Of a stretch of 64,000 nucleotides of DNA, positions 1 through 9,443 are shown piece after piece. Position numbers and translations under genes: made by a program. The stretch comes from CBDFKK01 sp965248815 (GTDB lineage Bacteria; Pseudomonadota; Alphaproteobacteria; SMXP01), in assembly GCA_965248815.1 (NCBI GenBank), contig CBDFKK010000006.1, positions 62,001 to 126,000 on the forward strand, written 5' to 3'. Every line of letters starts with the position of its first letter. Positions within the stretch are counted from its first letter, which is position 1. The notes beneath the pieces were generated by a model. That model ran no database searches. It saw nothing but the letters and a program-made list of their open reading frames with translations, and was not told the DNA's origin.

Positions 1-173
1 TCGCTGCGCCCGATCGCGTCCCGCCCGGTTCGGCAGGTGGGCCAGACATTGCGGCACAATTGGGACTCACTCCAGAGGAAGTCAATTCCATGCCGGAAAA
101 CGTGAGGCTTGAAATCCCAACCGGTAGCGGCGTCATGTACATCAAGGAGAACGGGGTTTTGCGACCTCTGTAA
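1..173 (+). CDS. C-terminal end of a phage protein (partial)
   Basis: An open frame (codons from base 3) enters from the left edge and stops with TAA at 171-173. The visible tail is about 56 residues, with a motif LTPEEVNSMPENVRLEIP and the end KENGVLRPL. It lies five bases before the large phage structural gene on the same strand, so it is probably the preceding virion gene. No family can be named from this short piece. Confidence 0.6.
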   Translation, partial: AAPDRVPPGSAGGPDIAAQLGLTPEEVNSMPENVRLEIPTGSGVMYIKENGVLRPL

Positions 174-177
174 TTGA

Positions 178-3100
178 ATGGTTGACTGGCGCATTGCTCC
201 AGAGGAAGAAGCGGCACCTCCTCCGCCTAAATGGCGCGTTGTTCCAGAGGGCGAGCCAGCACCCGACGTTGCGCCTGCCTTACCAGCGCGACCCAGCCTA
301 GGCGAACGGGCAGGCGCTCATTTCCAGCGTCAATTCTGGGGCGTTGACACACCGACCTATGGCCTCGGAAGCGAGCTTGCTATTAAGACGGCGGCGGGCG
401 GAATGGAGCAGGCAACCGCCGAAGATTATCGTGCGCAGCAAAAGGCTTTTAACCAAGATCTCAATGAGCGGCAGCAACGGCTTTTGAGCATCGTCAAAGA
501 TCCAGCAAAGCGTGCGGAGCTTCAACAGCGTTGGTCTCAAAATCGAAGAATTCGAGATGAGTTTGTTGAGCGACAAGCGCAAAAGGTTGAAGAAACCGGC
601 CAGCAAAAGGCCACGGCGTCCGGAGAAAAACAGCAACGGATTCGTGAGCGCTTTGCGGCGTTGCCGGATGCGGAGGGTTTCCTTGAGAAAGGCGCGGTGG
701 TTGCCGGTCATGTGGGCGCACTTCTAGCCCAACCTGAAAACTACATCCCGATCGGTTCTGGTGGTGCCACGGTGGCAAGACGCTTTGGCCGTGGAGCCTT
801 GGCTGGCGGCGGTATTACGGCAGCGACCGAGCCAATCATTCAAGAAAGTGCCATGCAGCGTGGCGTACAGGATGAAGCTGACCTGGGCGCAGCCGCAATC
901 AATATCGGCGCAAGCGGCGTTTTAGGAGGTGCATTGAATGTATTGCCGGGTGCTGGTCGCGCGATTGCTCGAAATGTTAGGCGTGTTCTGGCGAGACGCC
1001 GCAACGCACCCGAGGCAAGTATTTCAGATGCGGAAGTGGCTTCAGCCATACAGCAACCAGACGAAGAACTCAGCGCGCTTATTCAGCGCGAACGCCAGAC
1101 GCCGGAGGCCTCAGCCGAAAGAGTTAGTGCTCAGCCCACGGAGCGTGCGCCCGCCGTAGCAGATGAAGTCCCAATAAACACCGAAAGACTTGGTACGGAA
1201 GGGGAGCCTCCGTTAAGGGAACCCGTTGAGGGTGCGGAGGCTGCTGCCAGGGCAGCGCCGGAAGCCGAATTGACGTTAACCCCGAAGATGGCGAAGAAGC
1301 GCCGGGCGGTGCAGGGCGACGTGCTCGAATGGGGTGGAGTCCGTTATCGGATATCTGAGCTGCACGGTCGCAAGGGTCCGGTCGTGATGGAAGACGTTCG
1401 CGCCGGTGTCGAGCAGGTCTTTGAATCTCCTGCGCAATTTAAGAAAGAAACCGGTTATCAGCTCAACACGCGCAAGCTTGATGACATGGATCGTCGGCTC
1501 AAAGAGTTCGGCGATGAGAAGCAATATCCATCCCTGTCGGAACGCATTGCAAGCAATGGCGGGATACGGCGGATTGATGCGTACTCGGCATTGGGCGAAG
1601 GCGTTGTGCGCGGCTATGCCGAAGCGCCGGGGATGCGGCGAGTGTTTCAGAAGTCGGGACGGCCGGCGGACCAAATGCGTGAGGTCTTGGAGGCAGACGG
1701 CTATCTGCCTGAGAACTCGACGCTGAACGACATGTTTGAGTTGGTCGACCAGGATTTGGGTGCACGTGCAGCCGGTACGGAAAGCCGGGTCTATTTGCCG
1801 GGCGATCGGGAGCAGGTTGCCGAGATCCGGGCTGTAAAACAACAAGCCGCAGAGCGGCTAGAGCAAGCCCGCCTGCCGGTCTCAAGAGCGCGCGTCAATC
1901 AGCCGTCATTCGATCAGCAACAGGCTCGCATTCGGGAAGGCGCCACCAAAGCAGGTGACGTTCGAACCTGGGAAGCGCGAATGAACGAAGCGCTCGAGCA
2001 GGCCAGCATTGATGAGGAAGCGCGCGTACTTCAGGAAATGGACGACGCTTGGGAAGCCGAGTATGATGAACTTGCCCGCGAATTTGGCGAGCGAGAGCCC
2101 GGCAGTCTTGAAACCGTAGACGACGAGGTAGGCGATGCCACAAGATCCGCTCAGGAGTCTGGATCCACGGAATTGGGCAGAGAAGGCGCAGCGCGCGCGC
2201 GCGCTTCTGGCACAACCGAACCTGCCGCCGTCCGCGGAGGCGAAAGCGAGATCCCTGCTGGCCAAGGCCGAAGTGATGCAACGGCTGCTCGAGGAGAAGG
2301 GACCGCTCAAGAACGTGGTCTAAGCGAGCTGCAACAAACTGCCGACCAAATCAGCGAACAAATTGGTGACATGGCGCCCGAAGATCGGGACGTGGTTGCC
2401 GATGCCTTGGAGTTGGGCAGGGAGCAGCTAGACCGACTTGATCAAGCCCCGCCCGGTGGCCGCGTGCCGGGAGCGCCCGACGAATCCCCACGAGAATTCT
2501 TAAGCGGCGTCAAGGAAAAGGTGGGCGGTGCGCGGGTCGTCAAAAGCTTCGTGTTCTCCATGGACGGTCATTTGCGATCGGCCGGGCGAACCTTTGCCAA
2601 GCGTTACAATGCACCGCGCATCAAAGAAATTACCGGCAAGATTGCCGATGTCTTCTACGACATGAACGGCATCGACTATTGGACGCGCTATCGCACGCGC
2701 ATGCACTCGGCGTGGAACCGTGCCACTGACATCTTGGCGCCGCTCAAAACATCTCAGCGAAGATCCCGCACGGGCGTTTCAAAGGGTGAGATTCCCGAAG
2801 AAGTGAGCAAACGGGTATGGAAACTCGCGCAGGGACGGGCTGTGGATAACGCGACGGATGCGGAGCGCGCCGTGGCGGCCAAGGTCCAAGCCTGGTTTCA
2901 AGAGCAATGGGAATACCGGCGCGCGGCGGGAGAAGACGTTGGCCGCGTAGTCAATGAAAACGGCGAAAATGTGTACGTGCCGGCGATGCTTGATGAAGCC
3001 AAGGTGCGCGAAGCCCGCGAGCTTTTTCTAGAGCAAGCCAAGATCGCCTATCGCCGCGTGGTCGAGGACGACGAGACCGCGGAGAAATCGGCGCAAGCAC

Positions 3101-4716
3101 TTTTGGACGGTCTTCTCGAAGACGAGTATGTGCCGGGTCTGGTGCCAGGCGAATTCAATCCCATGGCCGTGTCCGGTTCGTTCAAGCGCGAGCGGGTTTT
3201 CACCGAGCAAATGCGCCGTGATTTGGAAGACTTCTACATCACTGACATCGAAGAACTTATGCACAAGTACAACATGAGCGCGTCGAAGGCCGCCGAACAG
3301 ACGCGCTCCAATGCTGTGCTTAAGCCGTTGCTTGAAGAACTGGATGACGAACTGGTTACGCTACAACGGTCCGGAACCAAGACGGCCTACCCGCTGAAGG
3401 AAACGATCTTGAACATCATAGAGCGAAATTTCCAGAATCCGCGCGTGATGAGCGACGAACGATTATTCACAACCTTTGCCAGCCAGTACACCTACGTTGC
3501 CTCGATGGGCAAAACGCTCATTACGTCAGGGCCGGAGCCGTTATTGCTGCCGGTGCAACTTGGGACGTCGCGGCACAGCGTTAAGGCGATGCTCAAATCC
3601 TATACGGACGTGATCCGGCTCGCGCGATCGGACCTCAAGGGCACGACCTATGAGGAAAAAGCCTGGGCCGAATGGACGGGGGCAATCACCGATCCGCTCA
3701 ACGACACGCTAATGAGCAACCGGCTGAACCTCGACGCCTGGGGTACCAAGGCGGCCGAGCTTGGCAATCGGTTCTTCCACGGCATTTACCTTGCGCAATT
3801 CACGCGCAACCAGCGAATTTGGGCAACCCATGCCGGTCGATTCGAGATCGCGCGACAGGTTGCACGCCTGGCAAAAGGCGGACGTAAGGGGCAGAACGCC
3901 GCACGCGAACTCCGCGAGCTCGGCTTTACCGATGTCGACAGGCTCAAGGGTTTTCTCGATGAGCATGATGGCGTGCCGTCCCTTGACGTCATGAAGACAA
4001 CGACCGATCCGATTGCCGAGGAATATCGTCTAGCCCTCAACAAGGTTTCATCGCTTGTCGTGATGGAGCCGACGCGAGCACAAAAGCCGCTGAAGGCATC
4101 GCAAAACCCAATGTTCGGCCTGATCTACTCATTGCAGTCTTACTCCATGTCGTTCTTGCGCAACGTCACATATCGGCAAGCCAGAAAGACATGGCGCGGC
4201 TTGAAGGAAGGGGACTTTGCCGCCGCAGCGAACCTCGCGTTCTGGCTGCCGATGTACATTGCCGGCATCGCCGGTCTTGAGAGCGCGCGCGGCCAACTCT
4301 ACGGCAAGGAATACCGGGACAAGCGCGCAGAGGAATCGTGGGCACGCTTCATGGCGCGCGTAGTCGATCGCGGTGCGCTCCTGGGACCGTACATCAGCAC
4401 CGCACAAAACGCGGTCATCGGTTCGCGCTATGAACGCGATCTGCTGGAATCGTTTGCGGGGCCATTTTATGGACGCATCGCCGACGGCGGCATGAAAGGC
4501 GCTGCGCAATTGTGGAGCCGGAACTCGCCAAACACGAACAGCGCAGAACGACGAGCGGCTTACGGTGTCTATGACACGGTCATTGGACCAGCACTAAATG
4601 GCAGCGTGGCTATGGCGCCGGTTCCCAATATTGTGAAGGCGCCATATTTCATGTGGGGCCAAGATCAAGTGCGCGAAGCATTTGTCGACAGCACGGCCGG
4701 CAAGAAAGAGAATTAA
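178..4716 (+). CDS. Large phage structural or internal virion-like protein
   Basis: This is a 1512-residue protein with no signal peptide. The N-terminus has a short repeated motif (WRIAPEEE, then WRVVPEGE) and a Pro/Ala-rich linker. A long, charged, partly low-complexity middle (about 270-780) follows, then a more globular C-terminal third with hydrophobic stretches near residues 1320-1400. The size, the near-zero gap to the preceding gene and the lysis genes just downstream fit the very large internal or polyvalent proteins that podoviruses place before their lysis cassette. I infer the virion role from position and architecture, and no catalytic motif is recognised. The ATG at 178 lacks an obvious Shine-Dalgarno sequence and is probably translated by coupling with the upstream gene. 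Confidence 0.7.
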   Translation: MVDWRIAPEEEAAPPPPKWRVVPEGEPAPDVAPALPARPSLGERAGAHFQRQFWGVDTPTYGLGSELAIKTAAGGMEQATAEDYRAQQKAFNQDLNERQQRLLSIVKDPAKRAELQQRWSQNRRIRDEFVERQAQKVEETGQQKATASGEKQQRIRERFAALPDAEGFLEKGAVVAGHVGALLAQPENYIPIGSGGATVARRFGRGALAGGGITAATEPIIQESAMQRGVQDEADLGAAAINIGASGVLGGALNVLPGAGRAIARNVRRVLARRRNAPEASISDAEVASAIQQPDEELSALIQRERQTPEASAERVSAQPTERAPAVADEVPINTERLGTEGEPPLREPVEGAEAAARAAPEAELTLTPKMAKKRRAVQGDVLEWGGVRYRISELHGRKGPVVMEDVRAGVEQVFESPAQFKKETGYQLNTRKLDDMDRRLKEFGDEKQYPSLSERIASNGGIRRIDAYSALGEGVVRGYAEAPGMRRVFQKSGRPADQMREVLEADGYLPENSTLNDMFELVDQDLGARAAGTESRVYLPGDREQVAEIRAVKQQAAERLEQARLPVSRARVNQPSFDQQQARIREGATKAGDVRTWEARMNEALEQASIDEEARVLQEMDDAWEAEYDELAREFGEREPGSLETVDDEVGDATRSAQESGSTELGREGAARARASGTTEPAAVRGGESEIPAGQGRSDATAARGEGTAQERGLSELQQTADQISEQIGDMAPEDRDVVADALELGREQLDRLDQAPPGGRVPGAPDESPREFLSGVKEKVGGARVVKSFVFSMDGHLRSAGRTFAKRYNAPRIKEITGKIADVFYDMNGIDYWTRYRTRMHSAWNRATDILAPLKTSQRRSRTGVSKGEIPEEVSKRVWKLAQGRAVDNATDAERAVAAKVQAWFQEQWEYRRAAGEDVGRVVNENGENVYVPAMLDEAKVREARELFLEQAKIAYRRVVEDDETAEKSAQALLDGLLEDEYVPGLVPGEFNPMAVSGSFKRERVFTEQMRRDLEDFYITDIEELMHKYNMSASKAAEQTRSNAVLKPLLEELDDELVTLQRSGTKTAYPLKETILNIIERNFQNPRVMSDERLFTTFASQYTYVASMGKTLITSGPEPLLLPVQLGTSRHSVKAMLKSYTDVIRLARSDLKGTTYEEKAWAEWTGAITDPLNDTLMSNRLNLDAWGTKAAELGNRFFHGIYLAQFTRNQRIWATHAGRFEIARQVARLAKGGRKGQNAARELRELGFTDVDRLKGFLDEHDGVPSLDVMKTTTDPIAEEYRLALNKVSSLVVMEPTRAQKPLKASQNPMFGLIYSLQSYSMSFLRNVTYRQARKTWRGLKEGDFAAAANLAFWLPMYIAGIAGLESARGQLYGKEYRDKRAEESWARFMARVVDRGALLGPYISTAQNAVIGSRYERDLLESFAGPFYGRIADGGMKGAAQLWSRNSPNTNSAERRAAYGVYDTVIGPALNGSVAMAPVPNIVKAPYFMWGQDQVREAFVDSTAGKKEN

Positions 4717-4717
4717 C

Positions 4718-5053
4718 GTGGGCAGCATTAAAGGTATGGGTACGGAACAACAGGCAGCATCGAGTTTATATATGTCAGATAGTGAAGCATTGCGCCAGTT
4801 GACGGGCGATGTCGCAAAGGCTCTTTCGACGATTGAACAGGTGGACAAGAACGTTCGTGAGCAGAGCAGGCGGATTGAAACACATCGACTAGAGAACCGG
4901 GAAGCGCACAATACGATCCACAAGCGGCTCGACAAGATCGAAAAGACCGTCACGGAGCATAGGACCGCGGTTCGGATTTTCCGATGGATGCTCGCTGGAT
5001 TGGGAGGTATTCTGGCATTGCTCGGTGCACAGATTAATTTCGGTAAGGACTGA
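4718..5053 (+). CDS. Small phage coiled-coil protein with C-terminal membrane segment
   Basis: I chose the GTG at 4718, one base after the stop of the large virion gene and preceded by AAGAAAGAG. An ATG at 4682 in the same frame would overlap the upstream gene by 35 bases. The 111-residue product is hydrophilic and heptad-like (about 20-80, with EQVDKNVREQSRRIE) and ends in one hydrophobic segment, MLAGLGGILALLGAQ, before a short charged tail. This resembles the small holin-accessory or XhlA-like proteins of phage lysis cassettes, but no specific family is certain. Its stop overlaps the next start (TGATG), which implies coupled translation. Confidence 0.6.
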   Translation: MGSIKGMGTEQQAASSLYMSDSEALRQLTGDVAKALSTIEQVDKNVREQSRRIETHRLENREAHNTIHKRLDKIEKTVTEHRTAVRIFRWMLAGLGGILALLGAQINFGKD

Positions 5054-5235
5054 TGGCTGTATCGGAAATTTCGCCTGACTCAATCCTTCCACGTCGAGGG
5101 ATGCGCGTTGAGGGAATGGGCTGGACGATAGAACCGAACTGGCAATACGAGTTGATGGAATATCTCTTCGTTTTCAGTGTGTTAATGGTCATTGTCTTCT
5201 TCATCTACTCAAAATATTACAGGGCAAAGGGATGA
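5053..5235 (+). CDS. Small phage single-pass membrane protein
   Basis: The 60-residue product has one strong membrane segment near its end (YLFVFSVLMVIVFFIY) followed by a basic tail, KYYRAKG. It overlaps its upstream neighbour by one base (TGATG) and the downstream amidase by four bases, so it sits inside a tightly coupled lysis operon. It may be a holin-, antiholin- or spanin-like component, but it is too short to assign. Confidence 0.6.
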   Translation: MAVSEISPDSILPRRGMRVEGMGWTIEPNWQYELMEYLFVFSVLMVIVFFIYSKYYRAKG

Positions 5236-5666
5236 CCCTCCGTACAGAGACAAATCAGATAGTGGTTCATTGCGCTGTGACGAAACCTAGCATGGACATT
5301 GGCCTTGAGGAGATCGACAAATGGCACAGGGCGCGAGGGTTCGTTATGATCGGTTATCACTTTGTAATTCGGCGCGGCGGTCTTGTTGAGCGTGGGCGGC
5401 CGCTCATGGTCAAGGGCGCTCACGCCAAGGGGCAAAACTCAGACTCGATCGGGATTTGTCTCGCCGGCGGGATCGATGAAGCCGGAGATCCCGAACTGAA
5501 CTTTACCGATGAGCAATATGAATCGCTCTACGCCCTTGAGGCGCACCTGTTGAACATGTTTCCCAATGCGGTCATCTGCGGACACTGTGACCTGGATCCA
5601 TCGGGCAAGCCGCATTGCCCAGGGTTCGACGCAAGCGCTCTGTTTGAGCAAAGAAAGGCGGCGTAA
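5232..5666 (+). CDS. T7-lysozyme-like N-acetylmuramoyl-L-alanine amidase (endolysin)
   Basis: The 144-residue protein aligns by eye along its whole length with phage T7 lysozyme, a zinc amidase that cleaves the bond between N-acetylmuramic acid and L-alanine in peptidoglycan. Visible landmarks are VVHCAVTKPS (His13, first zinc ligand), IGYHFVIRRGG, GAHAKGQNSDSIGICLAGG, GHCDLDPSGKPHCPGFD (His118 and Cys129, remaining zinc ligands) and the central GYH tyrosine region. There is no signal peptide, so it needs a holin for access to the wall. It overlaps the previous gene by four bases. The assignment as Amidase_2 family endolysin is firm. Confidence 0.93.
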   Translation: MTLRTETNQIVVHCAVTKPSMDIGLEEIDKWHRARGFVMIGYHFVIRRGGLVERGRPLMVKGAHAKGQNSDSIGICLAGGIDEAGDPELNFTDEQYESLYALEAHLLNMFPNAVICGHCDLDPSGKPHCPGFDASALFEQRKAA

Positions 5667-5667
5667 G

Positions 5668-5784
5668 ATGATCCCAAATCCTATTAACGTTCTCGAAGTT
5701 CTGATTGTACTGGCCATCTGGGCGTCGATATCTGGCCTCTATCTCAAATTCATCGGCAAACGTCTGCCTTGGATGAAGGAGTAA
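5668..5784 (+). CDS. 38-residue phage membrane peptide
   Basis: An ATG directly follows the amidase stop (TAAG-ATG), with AAAGG a few bases upstream inside the amidase end. The peptide consists mainly of one membrane segment, VLEVLIVLAIWASISGLYL, and a basic tail ending LPWMKE. Its place between endolysin and holin, with a gap of only three bases to the holin, supports it as a real small lysis-module protein. The function is unknown. Confidence 0.55.
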   Translation: MIPNPINVLEVLIVLAIWASISGLYLKFIGKRLPWMKE

Positions 5785-5787
5785 CCA

Positions 5788-6222
5788 ATGATTGGCAAGC
5801 TCATTTCCGGTGCCGTCAAGGCCGTGGTCGGCGTGGCTGGCAGTGCCTTTGAGAAGCATGCCGACAACAAGACGAAGCGCAAAGAGTTTGAACACGACCT
5901 GGCAATGGCCATTATCGGCAACGAGTCTGGCGTAACAGACGGTCTCATGGCCATCGGTTTGGCCGAGACAAATGGCACGTCCTATCAACGCAATTGGCGC
6001 CCGACGCTGATGTACAGCGCAACCTTTTTAATTTTGTGGATGGCCGTTGCCGGGCCGTTGATTCAGGTGTTCACCGGTATGGATCTGGTGACGCCAACGC
6101 GTGACTCGTTTGCGACTGTGCCCGAGGAACTCTGGTGGGTGCTGGGCGTGGGCCTGGGCGTGTTCGGAGCCGGGCGGTCCCTTGAGAAGGGTGTCAAGCA
6201 TTGGAAGAACGGGGGATCGTGA
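5788..6222 (+). CDS. 3TM holin of the gene-transfer-agent release family
   Basis: The 144-residue protein matches the pattern of the GTA_holin_3TM family. It has an amphipathic N-terminus (MIGKLISGAVKAVVGVAG), a charged region KHADNKTKRKEFEHDL, the conserved RNWRPTLMYS lead into a membrane helix (FLILWMAVAGPLIQVF), and a second hydrophobic stretch, EELWWVLGVGLGVFGAGRS. Holins of this group form the inner-membrane lesion that lets the amidase reach peptidoglycan. It is the last gene of the phage block, and about 95 bases separate it from the tRNA downstream. Confidence 0.85.
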   Translation: MIGKLISGAVKAVVGVAGSAFEKHADNKTKRKEFEHDLAMAIIGNESGVTDGLMAIGLAETNGTSYQRNWRPTLMYSATFLILWMAVAGPLIQVFTGMDLVTPTRDSFATVPEELWWVLGVGLGVFGAGRSLEKGVKHWKNGGS

Positions 6223-6317
6223 AGTGTCTTATCCCCGCCGGCACTGTCTCACCCCTGGTCGCCCAATCCTTGTTCGCTTTTCTACCTCAGTGACAGGCTT
6301 CCCTGTTGTCTTATCGA

Positions 6318-6395
<78 letters not shown>

Positions 6396-6621
6396 CAAAA
6401 AAGCCCGGTAAACCAGATTCCCGAAAACTCGGTTTGAGATCAACTATGTTTCGTTTATCAGCCGGATAGTGTCTCAGTTTGAAATCTTCTTATAGGTCGC
6501 TGGCCTATTGGGTTTTGAGGCGCTCGAGTCGTGCTGAGGAAGCAGGAACGAATCGACGGGTTCAAGGCATCCCCACATTCCTTGATAGTCACCCCATACT
6601 GCTCGACTAGATCCTTCGTGG

Positions 6622-7221
6622 TCATCGTGGCAGCGGCTCCGTGCCACGGCTGAGGATTCCCAGATAGGCGTCATACACGAATAGGCGACAGCGCTGTTTG
6701 CCGGTGATTTCGCGAACAATGCCGAGGCGCTCCATATGCTGGATCGACTTGCTCACTGTCGGCGCAGAGACTCCGAGCCGTTGGGCCGCATCCCGAATAG
6801 CGATGATGGGCTTCTGCTGCATGAGCTGGTGAACGCGAAGTGCTGATGCCGCCGGCCGACCGAGGTGCTCGATCCGACAGCGGTCGTCGTCAAACACCTT
6901 CATGATCTCTTGCGCCGCGTCGGCCGCCTGTGTCGACGTCTCGGCAACCCCCGCGAGGAAAAACTCAAGCCAAGTCTCCCAGTCACCCTGCTCGCGGACC
7001 TGCTGAAGCAGGTCATAGTACAGACGGCGGTGCGCCTTGAAGTAGAGGCTGAGGTAAAGGGTGGGCTCTTCCAAGAATCCCTGGGCACAAAGCAAGAAGG
7101 TGATCAAGAGCCGTCCGAGACGGCCGTTGCCGTCGACGAACGGATGGATGGTCTCAATCTGTCCCATGAGTGCTGACGCCGGACAGTGATTTGTCAAACA
7201 AATACAGACTAACAGAATCAA
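6622..7221 (-). pseudogene. Fic-domain protein, C-terminal remnant
   Basis: The frame encodes the C-terminal half of a Fic family AMP-transferase with a winged-helix tail. The Fic active-site motif IHPFVDGNGRLGRLL is intact, followed by the alpha-helical YFKAHRRLYYDLLQQVREQG section and then a helix-turn-helix (AQRLGVSAPTVSKSI). The first residues (up to about base 7180) do not resemble the family, and the usual N-terminal half is absent, so the gene was cut by a rearrangement near 7180. Without the N-terminal helices the product is unlikely to fold normally. It is adjacent to and codirectional with the glycosyltransferase gene. Confidence 0.75.
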
Positions 7222-7286
7222 AGTCCAAATTAGTCTTTTGCGTTGAACACTCTTTCATGAGATTACTTGCCAACCGGCCTGGGTCT

Positions 7287-8705
7287 CTATCTCGACGAAT
7301 GATTAGCCATATCCGTTGGTTTATTGCGGCAAAGTGAAGCGAGTAATTCCGTGCTTCTTTGCTTTTTTTCGCCTGACCCTGTGAAAGTGGGGATTCGCCG
7401 AGACCTGATGTTACTTTCCGTAAGATAGTAAAAGAATGCACTGCACATGCCTGGACAGATCGCAAGGTCGTTAGGTTTTGCGCTGTTCTCTATATACTCG
7501 GCAATCTCACCCCATTGATGAAACTGTCGGAAATGACCTTTCCTCTGGTCCCCATAGTAGCCCCCCAATTTCCAGCTTACGCTTACAAATATGAGTAGCC
7601 AAATCGAGTAGACTAGGACTTTCTGATATTCCAATTTAGCAAGGGCGACGCCGAACAAAAGATAAAGGGCCATGGACGACCCAATCAAGTAGCGCTGATG
7701 AACAATAGGCGTCCAGATTATCGAAATGCTGAATGCGAGCAAAATCGGAAGCAAAAGCCAGAGTAAAAGCAAAACGACGAGCAGACGTTGGTTCGCCGTG
7801 AAAGATAGAGCTCCATGTTTAAATGTGATGTTTGTATTCAAATTAATAGCTAGATTGTCAATTGATCGGCTGCAAGAAACTACAATGAAAACTACTAAGA
7901 TAACGCCGAGAACTGCCAAGTTAGATGACGATCCAGAGAACATCACAAGAATGTCAACTATTGTCGCAAAAGTTGGTTGCTCCAGATGAAAACCTTGAGC
8001 AACAAGTCTTGAGCGTTCGATAAATGTGGAAAGCCAAGGGGTAAATGTAAGAGCACTAACAGTGAGTGAGGTAAAGAAAGCAACAATGTTAAATGGGTTA
8101 GTTTGCCGACGCGAAATTTGGTTAGATAATACGAAGATAATTTGAGCAAAAAGTATAAAGGAGCCAAAATAGTGCGTGTAGAGTAGGCAAGCGTTTGTAA
8201 TCGTATAGCCGACGTAATGCCGCGGTTTTGGTTTTCTTGTGATGGACAAGAAAAAGTAGAATGAGAGCAGACTAAATGTGCCAAGCGGCGCATACATGCG
8301 CGCTTCCTGAGAATAAAATATTTGGAATGGGGCGACAGCAACTAGTGCTGCCGCCCAAAGACCCGCTTTGCCACTAAAGGACTGTCGACCGATCACATAA
8401 ATTAGGCAAGCTGAAATAACTCCAAAACCCGCGGAAAGGCTTCGTGCTGCAAATGGGGAATCCCCAAAGATTGACATCCAGAAGTGAAGCAGAATGTAGT
8501 ACAAGGGAGGGTGTGGATCTTGCGAGGCAATAATGGCCGGAATTGCCCAAAGCGACTCGCGAGCCCGCGTAATTGAAAATGCTTCATCATTCCATATTTC
8601 GTCGATGTCGATCCTGTACATCCGCAATGCAAGCGCGAGAGTAAGAATGAGACCCAGGATCAAGTACTCACCTTGTTTCTTGTGATTCAATTTTGGAAAT
8701 TTCAT
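7287..8705 (-). CDS. Membrane glycosyltransferase of the GT39/ArnT-like (PMT) superfamily
   Basis: The 472-residue polytopic protein begins with a cytoplasmic stub and a first helix, LILGLILTLALALR, then an extracytoplasmic loop with an acidic pair (EIWNDEAF) and DPHPPLYYILLHFW. The Asp and His-Pro-Pro motifs are typical of polyprenyl-phosphate-sugar dependent GT-C enzymes that glycosylate outside the membrane. About ten further hydrophobic segments follow. The C-terminal 40 residues are unusually polar and may have been altered, as the downstream flank is a cut Fic gene. Base composition is noticeably more AT-rich than its neighbours, suggesting transfer. Donor and acceptor are unknown. Confidence 0.8.
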   Translation of the reverse strand: MKFPKLNHKKQGEYLILGLILTLALALRMYRIDIDEIWNDEAFSITRARESLWAIPAIIASQDPHPPLYYILLHFWMSIFGDSPFAARSLSAGFGVISACLIYVIGRQSFSGKAGLWAAALVAVAPFQIFYSQEARMYAPLGTFSLLSFYFFLSITRKPKPRHYVGYTITNACLLYTHYFGSFILFAQIIFVLSNQISRRQTNPFNIVAFFTSLTVSALTFTPWLSTFIERSRLVAQGFHLEQPTFATIVDILVMFSGSSSNLAVLGVILVVFIVVSCSRSIDNLAINLNTNITFKHGALSFTANQRLLVVLLLLWLLLPILLAFSISIIWTPIVHQRYLIGSSMALYLLFGVALAKLEYQKVLVYSIWLLIFVSVSWKLGGYYGDQRKGHFRQFHQWGEIAEYIENSAKPNDLAICPGMCSAFFYYLTESNIRSRRIPTFTGSGEKKQRSTELLASLCRNKPTDMANHSSR

Positions 8706-8747
8706 AGCTGCCCTACGACCTAGTCGTTCACCGTCCGATTGTTGAGG

Positions 8748-8996
8748 TCATGGAGTGCGCAGAGCTAACAAGGGACGGCCATCCGGCGAGGGTCCGTTGA
8801 GCGGCCCCGCAAGCGTTTTCGAACGCCGGGCCTGCCGGGTGCTTGGGCAACACCGTTCCAGCCAATGGCGCAAGCCGAGACGCGCCGACGACGAACGCCT
8901 TGTCGAGGCGGATCGCCATCTCGGGCGAGGTACCGCCGCACTGTCCGTTCCGATAACAACGCCGTCCTTGCATCGAATCCCGACGACTATTGTCAA
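8748..8996 (-). pseudogene. Truncated proteasome-like Ntn-hydrolase gene
   Basis: From the TTG at 8996 the first residues are MTIVVGIRCKDGVVIGTDSA, the N-terminal pattern of HslV/proteasome-beta-like Ntn-hydrolases (Thr2 could act as the nucleophile after Met removal). After about 21 residues the family signal stops. The rest reads through unrelated sequence and an inverted scrap of an IS407-type transposase (8821-8895). Its start lies four bases after the stop of the upstream Panacea-like gene, so the two formed an operon before truncation. Only the N-terminal strand pair remains, and the product is surely inactive. Confidence 0.6.
8821..8895 (+). mobile_element. Inverted 75-bp fragment of the IS407-type element
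   Basis: These 75 bases are the reverse complement of 10501-10575, inside the transposase OrfB of the nearby IS407-type element, encoding the piece ERRACRVLGQHRSSQWRKPR. No IS end is present, so it is a recombination scrap. It lies within the broken Ntn-hydrolase frame. Confidence 0.85.
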
Positions 8997-8999
8997 GGG

Positions 9000-9443
9000 T
9001 CACTCCTGGAAGACGCTGTTGATGCTCATATCTGGGTATTCGCGATATATGGCGGCCACAAGATCGGGGAAGGACACGGAGCGAACGAACTCGACCAACC
9101 GTACGACGTAGTCCTGTGCTGCTTTGTCGAAAATCTTCTCAAGATATTGATCTCCAAGACCTTGTCCTTGTCCGGTTAATCGATATTCACGTGGACGATG
9201 CCATGGCGTGTCCATGATCTCGGCATTACCCTGCTCCTTTAGATCCTCCAGCACCTTGTACACGTCCTTATCGAAAGGGCCGTAGTCGTATGGAACAAAG
9301 TCGAAGCACTTGCCACCAACATCGTCGCTCAAGTTCTCTTCAATAAGGAAAAGTAGCTTTTGCACCTGCACCGGCGAAAACGCGCCACGTTTTGCCGGAG
9401 ATAGGGCTGCTAGTACTAAATGTTCGCGTTGCATAACGACCAC
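9000..9443 (-). CDS. Panacea-like (DUF4065-type) small protein
   Basis: The 147-residue soluble protein has the layout of Panacea/DUF4065-like domains: an N-terminal segment leading into FSPVQVQKLLFLIEENL, then FDFVPYDYGPFDKDVYKVL (the conserved PYxYGPF-type signature) and a helical C-terminus. Panacea domains are known as exchangeable antitoxins that pair with many unrelated toxins. Here the downstream partner is the truncated proteasome-like gene that starts a few bases after the stop. The ATG at 9443 was used, and a second Met lies three codons later. The family call rests on the YGPF pattern and is not certain. Confidence 0.65.
   Translation of the reverse strand: MVVMQREHLVLAALSPAKRGAFSPVQVQKLLFLIEENLSDDVGGKCFDFVPYDYGPFDKDVYKVLEDLKEQGNAEIMDTPWHRPREYRLTGQGQGLGDQYLEKIFDKAAQDYVVRLVEFVRSVSFPDLVAAIYREYPDMSINSVFQE

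Noticed and set aside
298..4953. Several 60-190 codon frames opposite or within the 1512-residue phage gene
   Set aside because: They lie inside one long coding region with strong protein-like composition and have no independent support.
7222..7465. 103-codon frame overlapping the end of the glycosyltransferase
   Set aside because: It overlaps the transferase coding sequence in another frame and shows no domain pattern.
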